Assembly: GCF_019279795.1 (NCBI RefSeq) | Contig: NC_056725.1 | Coordinates: forward strand, 1,611,308,817-1,611,372,816 | Length of the DNA stretch: 64,000 nucleotides | Origin: Protopterus annectens | Lineage: Eukaryota > Chordata > Ceratodontiformes > Protopteridae | Reading direction: 5' to 3' | In this document: positions 53,912 through 63,874 of the stretch, in pieces | Numbering within the stretch: the first letter of the stretch is position 1 | How the letters are laid out: each line of letters opens with the position of its first letter | Program-made: the position numbers and the translations under genes | The notes under the pieces: generated by a model | Databases searched by the model: none | Seen by the model: only the letters and a program-made list of their open reading frames with translations | What the model was told of the DNA's origin: nothing

Positions 53912-54125
53912 ACTGTAGAATTGTGCATATTTACTGATAAAGGTGCACTGTAGAATTGTGCATATTTACTGATAAAGGTGCACTGTAGAATTGTGCATAT
54001 TTACTGATAAAGGTGCACTGTAGAATTGTGCATATTTACTGATAATGGTGGACTGTGGAATTGTGCATATTTACTAATAATGGTGGACTGTAGAATTGTG
54101 TATATTTACTAATAATGGTGGACTG
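53912..54125. repeat. Tandem repeat, 35-bp unit, six copies
   Basis: 'actgtagaattgtgcatatt' begins at 53,912, 53,947, 53,982, 54,017, 54,052 (as 'actgtggaatt') and 54,087, with a partial unit at 54,122. The left arm has one copy near 48,300-48,335. Confidence 0.95.
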
Positions 54126-57100
54126 TGGAAGTCTGAGTAGACTTTTTTATGATAAATGTTCTCAACTGGGCAGTTTTGCCATTATGGATGCATATGTTTT
54201 GTTTCATTGCTTACTGGAAAAATGTTCAAAACAAATTTAAAACACCCTCTAACAAGTGTACTGTATTGTACAAGGAATATAGTTTTAGTACAATGAGGAA
54301 GGTGTATCAAAGAGCACATGTATGTTTCATATGCAAGGGGCCTATGATTCGAAAACAGCCCAAAATTAATCTTTATCTGCCACTGGCAAAATGTATTTTC
54401 TTTGAATGTGGGTTTCAATGCTGTTTCAATGAATGTGAGTTTCAAGGGCAGAGAAGTTTTAATGCTAAGTTTTCATTGTGAGACTGCATTGCTTTGTTTA
54501 ACAGATGACAATGTTTGTGCTGTAAAATACAAAATAAAACTTTCAAATGAAGTCCAATCATTGAAGTAAAGCAGTATGCACATTAGTGTTTATGGTAAAT
54601 GGAGTGAAATAGCCAAGTAATGGTTAATTGGAATGGCTGCAGAGGCTCCAGTTCAACCATTATTTTGTCAGGGGGGGAAAAGGCAGCAAACTCAGACAGG
54701 CCCAGCTGAACTATACCTCCCAACTGTCCAGATTTTCAAAGAATGAATAGATTTTTGCTTCTTATTTTTGGTTTGTTGTTCATAAAATTTGTAGTTTTAA
54801 TTCCTAAATGATTTGCCAGAAGTCACTAAATAATAAGTTTCAGACTTCATAACCTTCATAAAAATGCATGTTAAAGTAAGAGCCGTTCTATCAACTGTCT
54901 CAATTTATACAAGAGCAATTTTTAGTACTGTTTATATGTGCCCCCAATATATTTGGCCTTGTTCAGATTTACTGCATTAACAGGTTGAGAGGTACATGCA
55001 AATAAATTGCTTTATAGAATTAGGCATAGCCAACCTCTCAACTGTCCCCAATTTTGGCTCAAAATGTTGCTCTTCCCCCTAATAATCCCTCCGCAAAATA
55101 GCAATTTTGGAAGAAAACATGGAGGGTTTACAATTAAGAAATAGCTGTAATAATCAAAGTTATAGATTACTTGAAATGCATGTAGATTCTTTTATTTTGT
55201 CAGCTGCTCAAGGTAGCAGTACTAATATTAAAGTGTCCCTTCTTTGACAGGTAGAAGCTGTATTGTGTGTCTATTTTATATTTTTGCATCACATTTTTTG
55301 GTCCATTTTTCATAAAATTGTGTTTTTTGGCAAATTAGTGACAAATCACTAAAGACTGAAGTTAGAAAATGACAGACATTTGAGTTTCAGATTTTATACC
55401 CTTCAGAAAATTCATACTAATGCAAGACCTATTCTATTATCTTTCTAAGTTTATTAGAGCAATATTTAAAATTGTCCTTATTGTTGTGCCTTTGTCCCAC
55501 TTCTGTGTATGGCTTTGTCCAGATTTCTTGCTCTTGAAGTTGAGAGGTATGACAAATGTGTCAGGGCCATCACAGTCAGCCAGAGAGATTTCAAATTGTG
55601 ACATGCTTGTTGCACCCCACTCCCCATGTAGTGACTCTGGATGTGTCCAAGCAAGGCAAGGAGTAGTTGTATCTACCTTGGATGGGGAGGACACACTGCA
55701 TAAGTACTACAGTGGCTTTTCATCTGTCCTTGATTTTGCAGAATGGTCTGGTTTCTGTCATATTTTTGTACTGTTGATTTATGCTTATTACTCAAAGTGC
55801 CTGTTGCTCTGTGTTTAAGTAGCAATGCTTTAATGACCATAAGGTAAGCTTGTCTGACATTGTAAGATGCAAGTAAGCTTTAATAAGCATACTGTTAAAG
55901 AATTGCCAACATTGAAAGCCTTTCTGTTGTTGCCATGCAGAGAATAATTGACTAGATAATGTATAAGCCTTGGGTATTAAAGGACAGGATTCCATTATTT
56001 TAAAAAGCTCATTACACTTGTTGGAGACTTCCAGTCATCTCTACAGGCTTTACCCGTAAACTAAACAGAATGCCAATCATGTGTGGTCCATAACCTGTAC
56101 AGTAATCCTTTAAGCAATGTATCTTGAGCTTGTTTCTTGTTTGCTTTTCATTTTTACTTTTATCATGTTTTCCCCATGAAACAAGTTGTCAGGCAGCAGG
56201 TCTTTTTGGATAAGAAACATTTTTACAAGTGGGGGCATCACATAGATTTCTACTTTCAGCATGTTGCTTGGTACTTTAATAAAGCTGAATATATTATAAT
56301 TAGAACTGCAGTGCAAGGAGAAGTGGTTTGAGTTGAGTGCTTCTGGTTTTTCTTATACTTGATTTTGACTGGCATTCCAGTAATGTATTTAAAAAGTAAT
56401 TTATTTTTTCATGCCTCACAACCTTTTGTTTCCATCTAGATATTAAGTAAGCTGTCATGCAGCCAATGCATTGAAATATTTTTATTCTTCTACACTTATT
56501 TTTGTCTTGATTGGACTTTCATAATGATGGTTTGCCACCCAGGGCAGCGTATTTAATTAAAGTTAGTTTTTTTGTGGTTTTGTGCATAGCCCCTCCCCTT
56601 TATGGTTGACCACACCCCTTCCCTTTGACCCCGCCCATTCAGCATCTCCTGCAGCCCCCCTGTGATTTGAAGTCACCAGCCGCCACTGCCAATAGCACTG
56701 GCCACCCCTGCTTCTGACTATCCCCAGGCAACCATTGTCTTGGGGGACTTTAACATTGATTGGAACACCTGTTCCTCTGAAACTCCCTCCACCCATTTAA
56801 ACCTCCATGGGTTTACTCAGATCATTGCCACCCCCACCAGATTTAGCAAAAATAGAGTCAAACATAGTATCCTTGATTGATTACTTATTGACATCTACCC
56901 CCAAAAGTAGAAGTCAGGTACATTACCCGATCATCTAAGTGATCACTGCCTTACCTATATTATTAGGCTCAAAGCCGACATTCCCAACCAGCCCACCTAC
57001 AAAACTATAAGAAACGTCAGAAACCTTAACCTTGACAACTTCCAAAATGAACTCAAAGCATATAATTGGAATGTCTTGAAATGACTCCCATTACAAGAAG

Positions 57101-57243
57101 CAGTTGAGTACTTCAGTACCAGATTTCTGGCTATCCTTAACCACCACACTCCTACCCATACCATCTGTGTAAAAGCCACAGTTGCACCGTGGCTATCTAA
57201 ATAAACAAAAAACAAAATTCAACTGAGACAATGCCTGGGCCAG

Positions 57244-58536
57244 GTGGCATGTTACCAAAGCCCCTATGGACCAAGTAAGATACCGGCAGCTAAGGAATCA
57301 GACCAAAAAATCTGTCATTCTAGACAAAAAAAAAATCACTACACCCTCCTGCAACAAAAATATCAGCTAAAACCTCAAAAGTTCTGGGCTGGTATTAACA
57401 ATCTTCTCCATCTAGGCCGTTCCACCACTCCTACCCCATCAGCTGCCCTTGATAAATCCCCTGTAGAAATTGCAAACAGCTTCAACTTGTTCTTTACTGA
57501 AACTATCCAGTCTCTAGCTACCCATCTCACTCCATTGGACACAAACACCAGCTCTGGTAAATCTAGCTCTGATCTACCCAGCACCCAACCCACCTTTACC
57601 TTTCAAACCGTGCTGATCCAGACCTTACTCAAAAAGTTAAAACCTACTACACTAGCTGCCGACAACCACCCAGCTGAATACCTTCAAAAAGCAGCTGATG
57701 CCATAGCACTTCCCATTTTTATTCTGATCAACCGATCCATCTCAGAAGGATCCATCCCAGCAATATGGAAAATATCACATGTTATACCTCTCCATAAAGG
57801 AGGAAGTTCCACAGAATTATCTAACTTTAGACCTATAGCCAGTCTTTCACCAGTAGCTAAAATCATGGAAAGATGCATACGCAAACAAATCATGCACTTT
57901 CTTATTCAAAATGGAAAGTTCGCCGACTCTCAGAATGGCTTTAGGCCATTCCACAGTACCACAACGGCTCTTCTGTCTTTCTCTAATGTCATCAATCTTC
58001 ATTGTAACAACAACAAACTATCTTCAGCCCTCTTCTTAGATCTCTCAATACTTTTAGATATGGTCAGCCATCAGCTACTGCTCAATACCCTACAAACCAT
58101 CGATTTAGACCAACATGCAATACAATGGTTTTACTCCTACCTAAACAGTAGACAGCAGGCCGTCTTATGGCAGAGCAAGCTGACATCCAAACTTCCTCTA
58201 ACCCTAGGTGTCCCACAAGGGTCCATACTAGGTCCTATTCTTTTCTCTATCTTTATCAATGATCTGCACACCACCATCCCAGGAGCCACCTGCATCCAAT
58301 ATGCAGATGACTCAGTGCTAATATGCTCCGCCTCATCTCCTCCACAACTCCTAACCCTCACCCAGACCACTTTCAGCATGGTAGAAACATGGCTAATTAA
58401 TCGCCACCTGCTTCTAAATCCTAACAAAACCAAGCTACTACTTTTCTCCCTAACCGTAGAATTCCTCCTCCTTCCTTCAACATCAAATCTAGCACTGACA
58501 CCATTATCTCCCCTGATGACCATACAAAGCTTCTAG
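57244..58536 (+). CDS. LINE copy 2 reverse transcriptase, open frame of 430 aa
   Basis: The open frame covers the linker and almost the whole RT: 'LKKLKPTTLAADNHPAEYLQ' (about 130-150), 'WKISHVIPLHKGGSSTELSN' and 'FRPIASLSPVAKIMERC' (about 175-215), 'ALFLDLSILLDMVSHQLLLN', 'LPLTLGVPQGSILGPILFSI' and 'YADDSVLICSA' with the catalytic YADD intact. The frame leaves the RT near 58,450 in a frameshift before the thumb. It begins inside the ORF, so the ATG at 57,244 is only the first Met after a stop. It lacks an endonuclease in frame and is a fragment, although this is the best preserved RT in the window. Confidence 0.85.
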   Translation: MACYQSPYGPSKIPAAKESDQKICHSRQKKNHYTLLQQKYQLKPQKFWAGINNLLHLGRSTTPTPSAALDKSPVEIANSFNLFFTETIQSLATHLTPLDTNTSSGKSSSDLPSTQPTFTFQTVLIQTLLKKLKPTTLAADNHPAEYLQKAADAIALPIFILINRSISEGSIPAIWKISHVIPLHKGGSSTELSNFRPIASLSPVAKIMERCIRKQIMHFLIQNGKFADSQNGFRPFHSTTTALLSFSNVINLHCNNNKLSSALFLDLSILLDMVSHQLLLNTLQTIDLDQHAIQWFYSYLNSRQQAVLWQSKLTSKLPLTLGVPQGSILGPILFSIFINDLHTTIPGATCIQYADDSVLICSASSPPQLLTLTQTTFSMVETWLINRHLLLNPNKTKLLLFSLTVEFLLLPSTSNLALTPLSPLMTIQSF

Positions 58537-59260
58537 GTGTGATAATAGACAACAACCTTAAATTTGATAAACATGTAAATCACACTATTAAGTCCATCAA
58601 CAAAAAACTTGGCTTCCTGTACAGAGCCAAACTTTTCCTCTCCCCCCCTAGCTAGGGTAGCTATTGCAAGATCACACCTCCTCTCTACCTTTATGTATGC
58701 ATCCGCTGTACTCACCAAACTATCCAAAACCAATCTCAACAAATTATCAGGATGTTTCAATCATATAGCCAGATTTGCTACTGGCATGGCTTTTAGGACC
58801 CACCATTGCCAGAACCTCAAAGAACTGTGATAGCTTGAGTATCCTACCCTTCTACAGTTCAATCAGCTTATAGTAGTGCATAAAATACTCCATCAACCTG
58901 ATAATATCCCTGCCTCAAAAATATTCTCACCCCTCATAGTGTCCCCAGGCCATTATGCTCAGCTGATAAACTACTGATACTGATCCAAAAATCCAACAAC
59001 TCTGCAGGCAATGCTATATTTGCCAACTCAACCAGTAAAATCTGGAATCCACTCCCTACTACCGTTACCAAGGAAACCTCACTACCCCAATTTAAAAGAG
59101 AACTCAAAAAATACCTCACATCCCATTGGCTGTGCTCTTGTTCTAAACCTAACAACTTCACTAATACATGTCTTGCTACCCAACCTGCTGTTTAGCCAAG
59201 TATTTATTGCCTCATAGCATTTGAATGTCTAAGCATTGCGAATTATGAAATCTGATTATA

Positions 59261-59466
59261 TTCTATGTTCACATTTTCTGATATGTCTCTGCCAATCAGA
59301 TGTAAGTCTGCACATTGTGTATATTGATATCTGTCTGTATTTTTTGTCTATATATTCTATGTATTCTATGTTCACATTTTCTGATATGTCTCTGCCAATC
59401 AGATGTAAGTCTGCACATTGTGTATATTGATATCTGTCTGTATTTTTTGTCTATATTTTTCTAAAC
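59261..59466 (+). repeat. Tandem duplication, 103-bp unit, two copies, in LINE copy 2 3' UTR
   Basis: 'ttctatgttcacattttctg' begins at 59,261 and again at 59,364; both units run through 'ccaatcagatgtaagtctgc' to 'gtctgtattttttgtctata'. They are nearly identical by eye. Confidence 0.9.
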
Positions 59467-59622
59467 ATATCTGCCTGAGTTTATCACTCAGGGATGTATG
59501 TACTGTCTCTTTTTTAGTATGTGGAGCTTTTCTCCCTGGGCCTCTGCAAATGAAAATGGACATATATCCAGTCGGACTATCCCGGTCAACAAATGTAAAA
59601 TAAAAAAAAATAAATAAAAAAT

Positions 59623-59890
59623 ATTTTCCAGAGTGTAATGGACCCTTCCCTGTTCACCTCACAGATGTTATAAGCTATGGTAATCTTCCCATATAGCTAA
59701 TGGTACTGCATCACTGATCAATATGATGAACATGGTATGGTTGTATTACTAAAATTTGCCATAACAGTAGATGTTCAAATGATCACTACTGCAGGAACCA
59801 CTCCCACCCTCCTTAGTTTTATGAGTATGTTGTTTTGTCAGGATATTTATCAATATATGCAGGTATGCATATACATATATGTCCCTATCT
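59623..59890. other. No assignable feature
   Basis: Short unassigned sequence between the LINE copy 2 tail and the microsatellite. Confidence 0.4.
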
Positions 59891-59892
59891 AT

Positions 59893-59896
59893 ACAA

Positions 59897-59990
<94 letters not shown>
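59893..59990. repeat. Compound (AC)n(TA)n microsatellite
   Basis: (AC)n at about 59,896-59,922, then 'ataaat' and (TA)n to about 59,988. Confidence 0.95.
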
Positions 59991-59991
<1 letters not shown>

Positions 59992-59993
<2 letters not shown>

Positions 59994-60125
59994 TGTGTGT
60001 CTTTTTACTCCTAGTTATGTTTAGTCCAGGCTTTGTCGTCCTCTCTCTGTCGGATATACATGTGTGTATATTTTTACTCCTAGCTATGTTCTCTCAGGTC
60101 TTTGCCTTCCTCTCTCAGTTGGAAT
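59992..60125. repeat. Tandem duplication, 67-bp unit, two copies
   Basis: 'catgtgtgt' then 'tttttactcctagttatgtt' starts at 59,992 and again at 60,059. Both units pass through 'ctttgtcgtcctctctct' or a variant. Confidence 0.85.
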
Positions 60126-62583
60126 GAAATCTCTGAAGGGCTTGGTAGTCAAACCTGTTTTTCTAAGCAGCTTAGCACAAGCTGCTTAATGGTTTGCGTA
60201 TGTGAAATGTGCCCTGAAGCTTTGGTAGCTAGTCACCTTGGAAATGGTGTAGTTGTTACATCCTTAATTTTTCACCCAGTTGTTACAGGAATATGTGCAT
60301 AAGGTTGTTATAGCTTCCAGCATATCTCAGATGTGCACATATTAGGTTAAATAACATGTCTAGAGGTAGTGCACTGTCTAGGTGCAGCAAGTTGAAATAC
60401 ATTACTGTGATTATTTTTTTTTTGTTCACTTTCCTTCCATTCATTCCTCAGAAATATATATAGGTGGCTACCTTTTGGGGTAGCAGGTAATAGGGCATTC
60501 TGTTTTTTATGCCTGACAGCAACAGGATGAAATATTGTATTAAATTCTACATGAAAGCATCCCAGCTCTACAAATTAATTTCAGAAATGCGATAGGTAAA
60601 GTGTTGGTGGATGTTGTAAATGAAATATGTAAAAATGCAGCTATTTATATTTTACAGGTGAGCAAAAGAATTTAAAAAGTAGGATCTGAACTTTAAATGT
60701 TAATTGAGAAACAGTATGATAAATTCTGACTATATGTCAGTTTAGTAAGGTAGCAGAAAGTATTATAAGCAAATGCTTGAAGGGCTCATGAGACTTATGG
60801 CTGCTAGAGTTATAGGTAACTATGCTAAGACAGTAACTGCATGTCTGGAGAAATAAAATGGTTAGTGGATAGGCACTTGTATTAGATTAAAGTAAGTTTT
60901 TATAAGATCAGAATTAATGTTGTACTTGAAAAGCTGGATGAGTACTGATTTTGTAAAAATTAAACAAAACAGGTCACTAGTAATCCAAAATATTCACTAT
61001 GATTGGACAGCCCAAAAAAGTGTGTCCATTGTAAATTGAGGATATATCAGTGGAAAAAAAGTACTGCTGCTGAAGCACCATTGATTGTCCAGATTTTCTG
61101 TTGGTACTGAAGAACAGAGCAAAATATGAGAAAAATCAGGTATTTTCTGCAAAACTAAAGAAACAGAAACATACCTGATTTTTCTTGTATTTCTGGATTA
61201 TCTCTATTAAAACCTTAATTTATTTTTACTGAAAACAGCAATGGAGATTCGCTTTTTCTCCGTTGCATCTCCTGCACTGCACTGATGTACTGTGCAATTG
61301 TGGGAATGCAAATCTCATACACACGCACAGTACTTTAGCCTACAGAAGACCGAGCAGAAGAAGGCTCAAGTGGTGCTATCCAAAGACATTATTTAAGAAA
61401 GGTAAGCAACTGATTTCTTAAATAATGACATTGTGTAATAGCAATAATCCACTCCTAGATGTGGGTATATCAGGCTTTACTCACGGTTGGCTTTGTTTAA
61501 TCATTCAGGCTTCACTTTCATGATCAAACCACAGCAACAATTGGTAAATCCGGCTATACCTGTACCTAGCTATGGATTATTGCTTAAATAATTAAACTAC
61601 AGGGTGTGTTATATAACCAAGTTAAGTATGATGGTGAAGGGTGAACTAGTAGGGAGGGTGTATAAGCAGTACTGAGTTATAATTTACTACAAACGTATGG
61701 GGTGTGGTATACCTTAATATTCTGTTAATGGACGAAGAGAAAAAATAACATTTTGGTGAGGAGGATGTAACAGTATGGGATCAGGTCTGTTACAGTCTTG
61801 GAGAGAAATTGAAATCAAGCAAAATGGTGGTTACTGGCAAACAAATAAGACAGCAAATGCTCAAAACTTTTAATTCACTAATCATACTATGCACTCCAAC
61901 TGCTTTTGTTTTACCTACTTATAGGTTTCTTAGGTAAAATTATCTGAGTTAGCCTTTTATATTTTGGGGGGACCTAGACAAAACCTATTAAAACAGACAA
62001 TTAAGAGAAACAAAATAAAAATGTCTGAGTCTTAGTAATGCCTCAGCATTTGTAAATTGTAAATGTCTGGTTAATTTTTTAGAAGATTATGAAAAAAATT
62101 ATAATGATTATGTTGTGATTGTGGGGACAGTAATCATTGCTTGGAATTACAAAAGTATTATTGTGAATGCTGGTGATATATATACTGCACCTATAATAGT
62201 GATATCTCAAGAATATTCCTCTTGCTCAAATGTATAGTGACTGCAAAGGTGGTTTATATGGCTAGCAGAAGTATGGGGGCATAGACCACCATGCAGTGGG
62301 TGTAGGAGGGCCATCTTTCCTGAAAACATGTTTAAATGTTGGACAGTGAGTTTTTTAACTTATTGTTTAAATGGTTATGGTCAGAGTATACATTTTACAA
62401 CTGAAGAATCCGTAAATCAGATCATGCATTTGTGGCATTTAACCAGCATTAAGCAGGAGTAGGTTCAGCAATGTTGGTTAGAACAGGATTATTTCTTAAA
62501 ATGTTTAAAATTAAGAATTCAAGTATAACTGCATTGAAAGTAAGTCCTATAAAGATGTAAAGAAGTGTATGTATGTGTGTGGG
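60126..62583. other. No assignable gene; several hairpins
   Basis: No domain was recognised. Contained inverted repeats are listed separately (61,129-61,583). Remaining sequence is AT-rich with short frames. Confidence 0.45.
61129..61583. repeat. Cluster of three inverted repeats
   Basis: (1) Perfect 14-bp arms 'agaaaaatcaggta' (61,129-61,142) and 'tacctgatttttct' (61,172-61,185). (2) Perfect 14-bp arms 'cattatttaagaaa' (61,387-61,400) and 'tttcttaaataatg' (61,414-61,427), loop 13. (3) Imperfect arms of about 70 bp from 'gcaataatcca' (61,441) to 'tggattattgc' (61,573-61,583). They may belong to one or more MITEs. Confidence 0.7.
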
Positions 62584-62831
62584 GTCTATATTACCATCTG
62601 GAATGGTAAAAATATCGAATGCTCACATGAGCAAAATGGTACATAAAGAAACTTGTTTTTTTGGGATTGCGGTACAAGTGAGGAATGGAATATTTGCCTT
62701 TTCATCACTATAGTGTGACCTCGGCGATAGAATATATATTTAGCGGAGGGTGTGGGGGGCACAGCCCCCACAATAATAAGTTAGTTTTTGTACCGTTTTG
62801 CTCATGCACCATTCGAGATGGTAATATAGAC
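62584..62831. mobile_element. MITE, 248 bp, with about 55-bp terminal inverted repeats
   Basis: The left end 'gtctatattaccatctggaa' and the right end 'ttcgagatggtaatatagac' are inverted. The inner parts 'gagcaaaatggtacataaag' and 'tgtaccgttttgctc' extend the repeat to about 55 bp with a small indel. The core holds 'aatatatatttagcggaggg', 'tgtggggggcacagccccca' and 'caataataag', shared with other copies in this window. It is followed at once by a (TG)n microsatellite. Non-autonomous; the superfamily is not determined. Confidence 0.85.
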
Positions 62832-62836
62832 TGCAC

Positions 62837-62837
<1 letters not shown>

Positions 62838-62926
<89 letters not shown>
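62838..62926. repeat. (TG)n microsatellite
   Basis: About 88 bp of uninterrupted (TG)n adjoining the MITE. Frames of poly-CV are artefacts. Confidence 0.95.
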
Positions 62927-63059
62927 ACATCTCTTTCTCTCCCTTTATATATGTAGGTGCTAGTGAAAAGGTGTGTATTTCAACCACATATGATTGACTA
63001 GGCAGTTAATTGACAGGTATATAAGATCACAATAATCCAGGGATTGGAAAATTTGCAGT

Positions 63060-63165
63060 CACCTTATGTTAGTGCAGTCTCATAGTCAGTATATATAATT
63101 AGCAGAGAGTGTGGGTTGAGGAGCTCACCCCCTGCAAAAATAATGTTTTTGTTTGTATTTTAAAG
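63060..63165. mobile_element. MITE core fragment
   Basis: 'gtgcagtctcatagtcagta', 'tatataattagcagagagtg', 'tgggttgaggagctcacccc' and 'ctgcaaaaataatg' match the core of the elements at 23.85-23.93 kb and 62.73-62.78 kb. Ends are not recognised. Confidence 0.55.
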
Positions 63166-63299
63166 TTAGATTTTTGCATTCTGTACTATATACTATATAC
63201 TGTGTTGGATACACTGTATAAGATTGTTTGAGGTCAACATTATTGCATTTGAAATTGGGTGTTTTAGATTAAATGTGGTACACCTATGTGTATGTATGT

Positions 63300-63300
63300 A

Positions 63301-63385
<85 letters not shown>
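63300..63385. repeat. Compound (TA)n(TG)n microsatellite
   Basis: (TA)n at about 63,303-63,353 and (TG)n at 63,354-63,386, immediately before the MITE at 63,397. Confidence 0.95.
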
Positions 63386-63388
<3 letters not shown>

Positions 63389-63396
63389 GGTCTACT

Positions 63397-63700
63397 TTAC
63401 ATGGTCGACTCTTCATAAAGTCGACTTTCATATGGCCGAGACCATATGATCTACTTTTGAAAAGCCGACTATGTAAAATAAACACATACACACCAAACAC
63501 TTACCTTTCAACATGTGTCTCCCACACCCCCCGTAACTTAAATATACCAACGGCGCGATCGCACTACAATGCGGAAGAGGAAATTTTCCCATTCTGCACT
63601 GTATGGAGATAGCGGTTCTCCATGGTCGGTGTTGCGAAAGTTGTTCATATGGTCTCGGCCATATGAAAGTCGACTTTCTGAAAAGTTGATCATGTGAAGG
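63397..63700. mobile_element. MITE, about 300 bp, with palindrome-tipped inverted ends
   Basis: A perfect 33-bp inverted repeat (63,417-63,449 and 63,645-63,677) lies within about 53-bp imperfect ends. Each end contains its own palindrome: 'catatggccgagaccatatg' (63,429-63,448) and its reverse complement 'catatggtctcggccatatg' (63,646-63,665). The core has 'cacaccccccgtaacttaaa', 'tata' and 'gcgcgatcgcactacaatgc', which matches the MITE inside DIRS copy 1. It is flanked by TA/TG microsatellites on both sides. Confidence 0.85.
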
Positions 63701-63711
63701 GGACTTATATA

Positions 63712-63712
63712 A

Positions 63713-63764
<52 letters not shown>

Positions 63765-63805
63765 ACACATAAAAATCAAAATCGAGAGAAAGAAGGCTCC
63801 CACTG

Positions 63806-63873
<68 letters not shown>

Positions 63874-63874
63874 T
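63712..63874. repeat. Two (TA)n microsatellites
   Basis: (TA)n at about 63,715-63,765 and about 63,808-63,872, separated by a short unique stretch ('aaaaatcaaaatcgagagaa'). Confidence 0.95.

Larger units (their letters stand above)
45617..56710. mobile_element. Giant 11.1-kb palindromic element with hAT-type ends
   Basis: It is bounded by 8-bp target duplications 'cttctaac' (45,609-45,616) and 'cttctgac' (56,711-56,718), one mismatch, fitting the nTnnnnAn pattern common for hAT transposons. The left end starts 'cagtgacagctggtgacttc'; the right end, reverse-complemented, starts 'caggggtggccagtgctatt' then 'ggcagtggcggctggtgact'. Arms of about 4.3-4.7 kb (45,617 to about 49,880, and about 51,990 to 56,710) are inverted copies, diverged by substitutions and unequal repeat expansions. 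No transposase was recognised, so it is a non-autonomous foldback. It interrupts LINE copy 2. Confidence 0.85.
51990..56710. repeat. Right arm of the giant palindrome
   Basis: Inverted counterpart of the left arm. It differs by expansion of a SINE into six tandem copies (52,150-53,730) and of a 35-bp unit (53,912-54,125). These are absent or single on the left, so the arms have not been kept identical by gene conversion and the element is old. Confidence 0.85.
56711..59622 (+). mobile_element. L2/CR1-type LINE copy 2, 3' part
   Basis: It begins with the right target duplication of the palindrome ('cttctgac') and continues the endonuclease ('TIVLGDFNIDWNTC' at about 56,730-56,770; 'HLSDHCLTYI' region at about 56,930). 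A linker, the RT and the 3' UTR follow, ending in the family tail ('gtggagcttttctccctggg', 'cggtcaacaaatgtaaaat', A-rich end near 59,622). A 103-bp tandem duplication lies in the 3' UTR. With the 11-kb insert removed, the spacing across the junction equals that in the full-length LINE (24 bp from 'gggctt' to 'ccccagg' in both). Confidence 0.85.
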
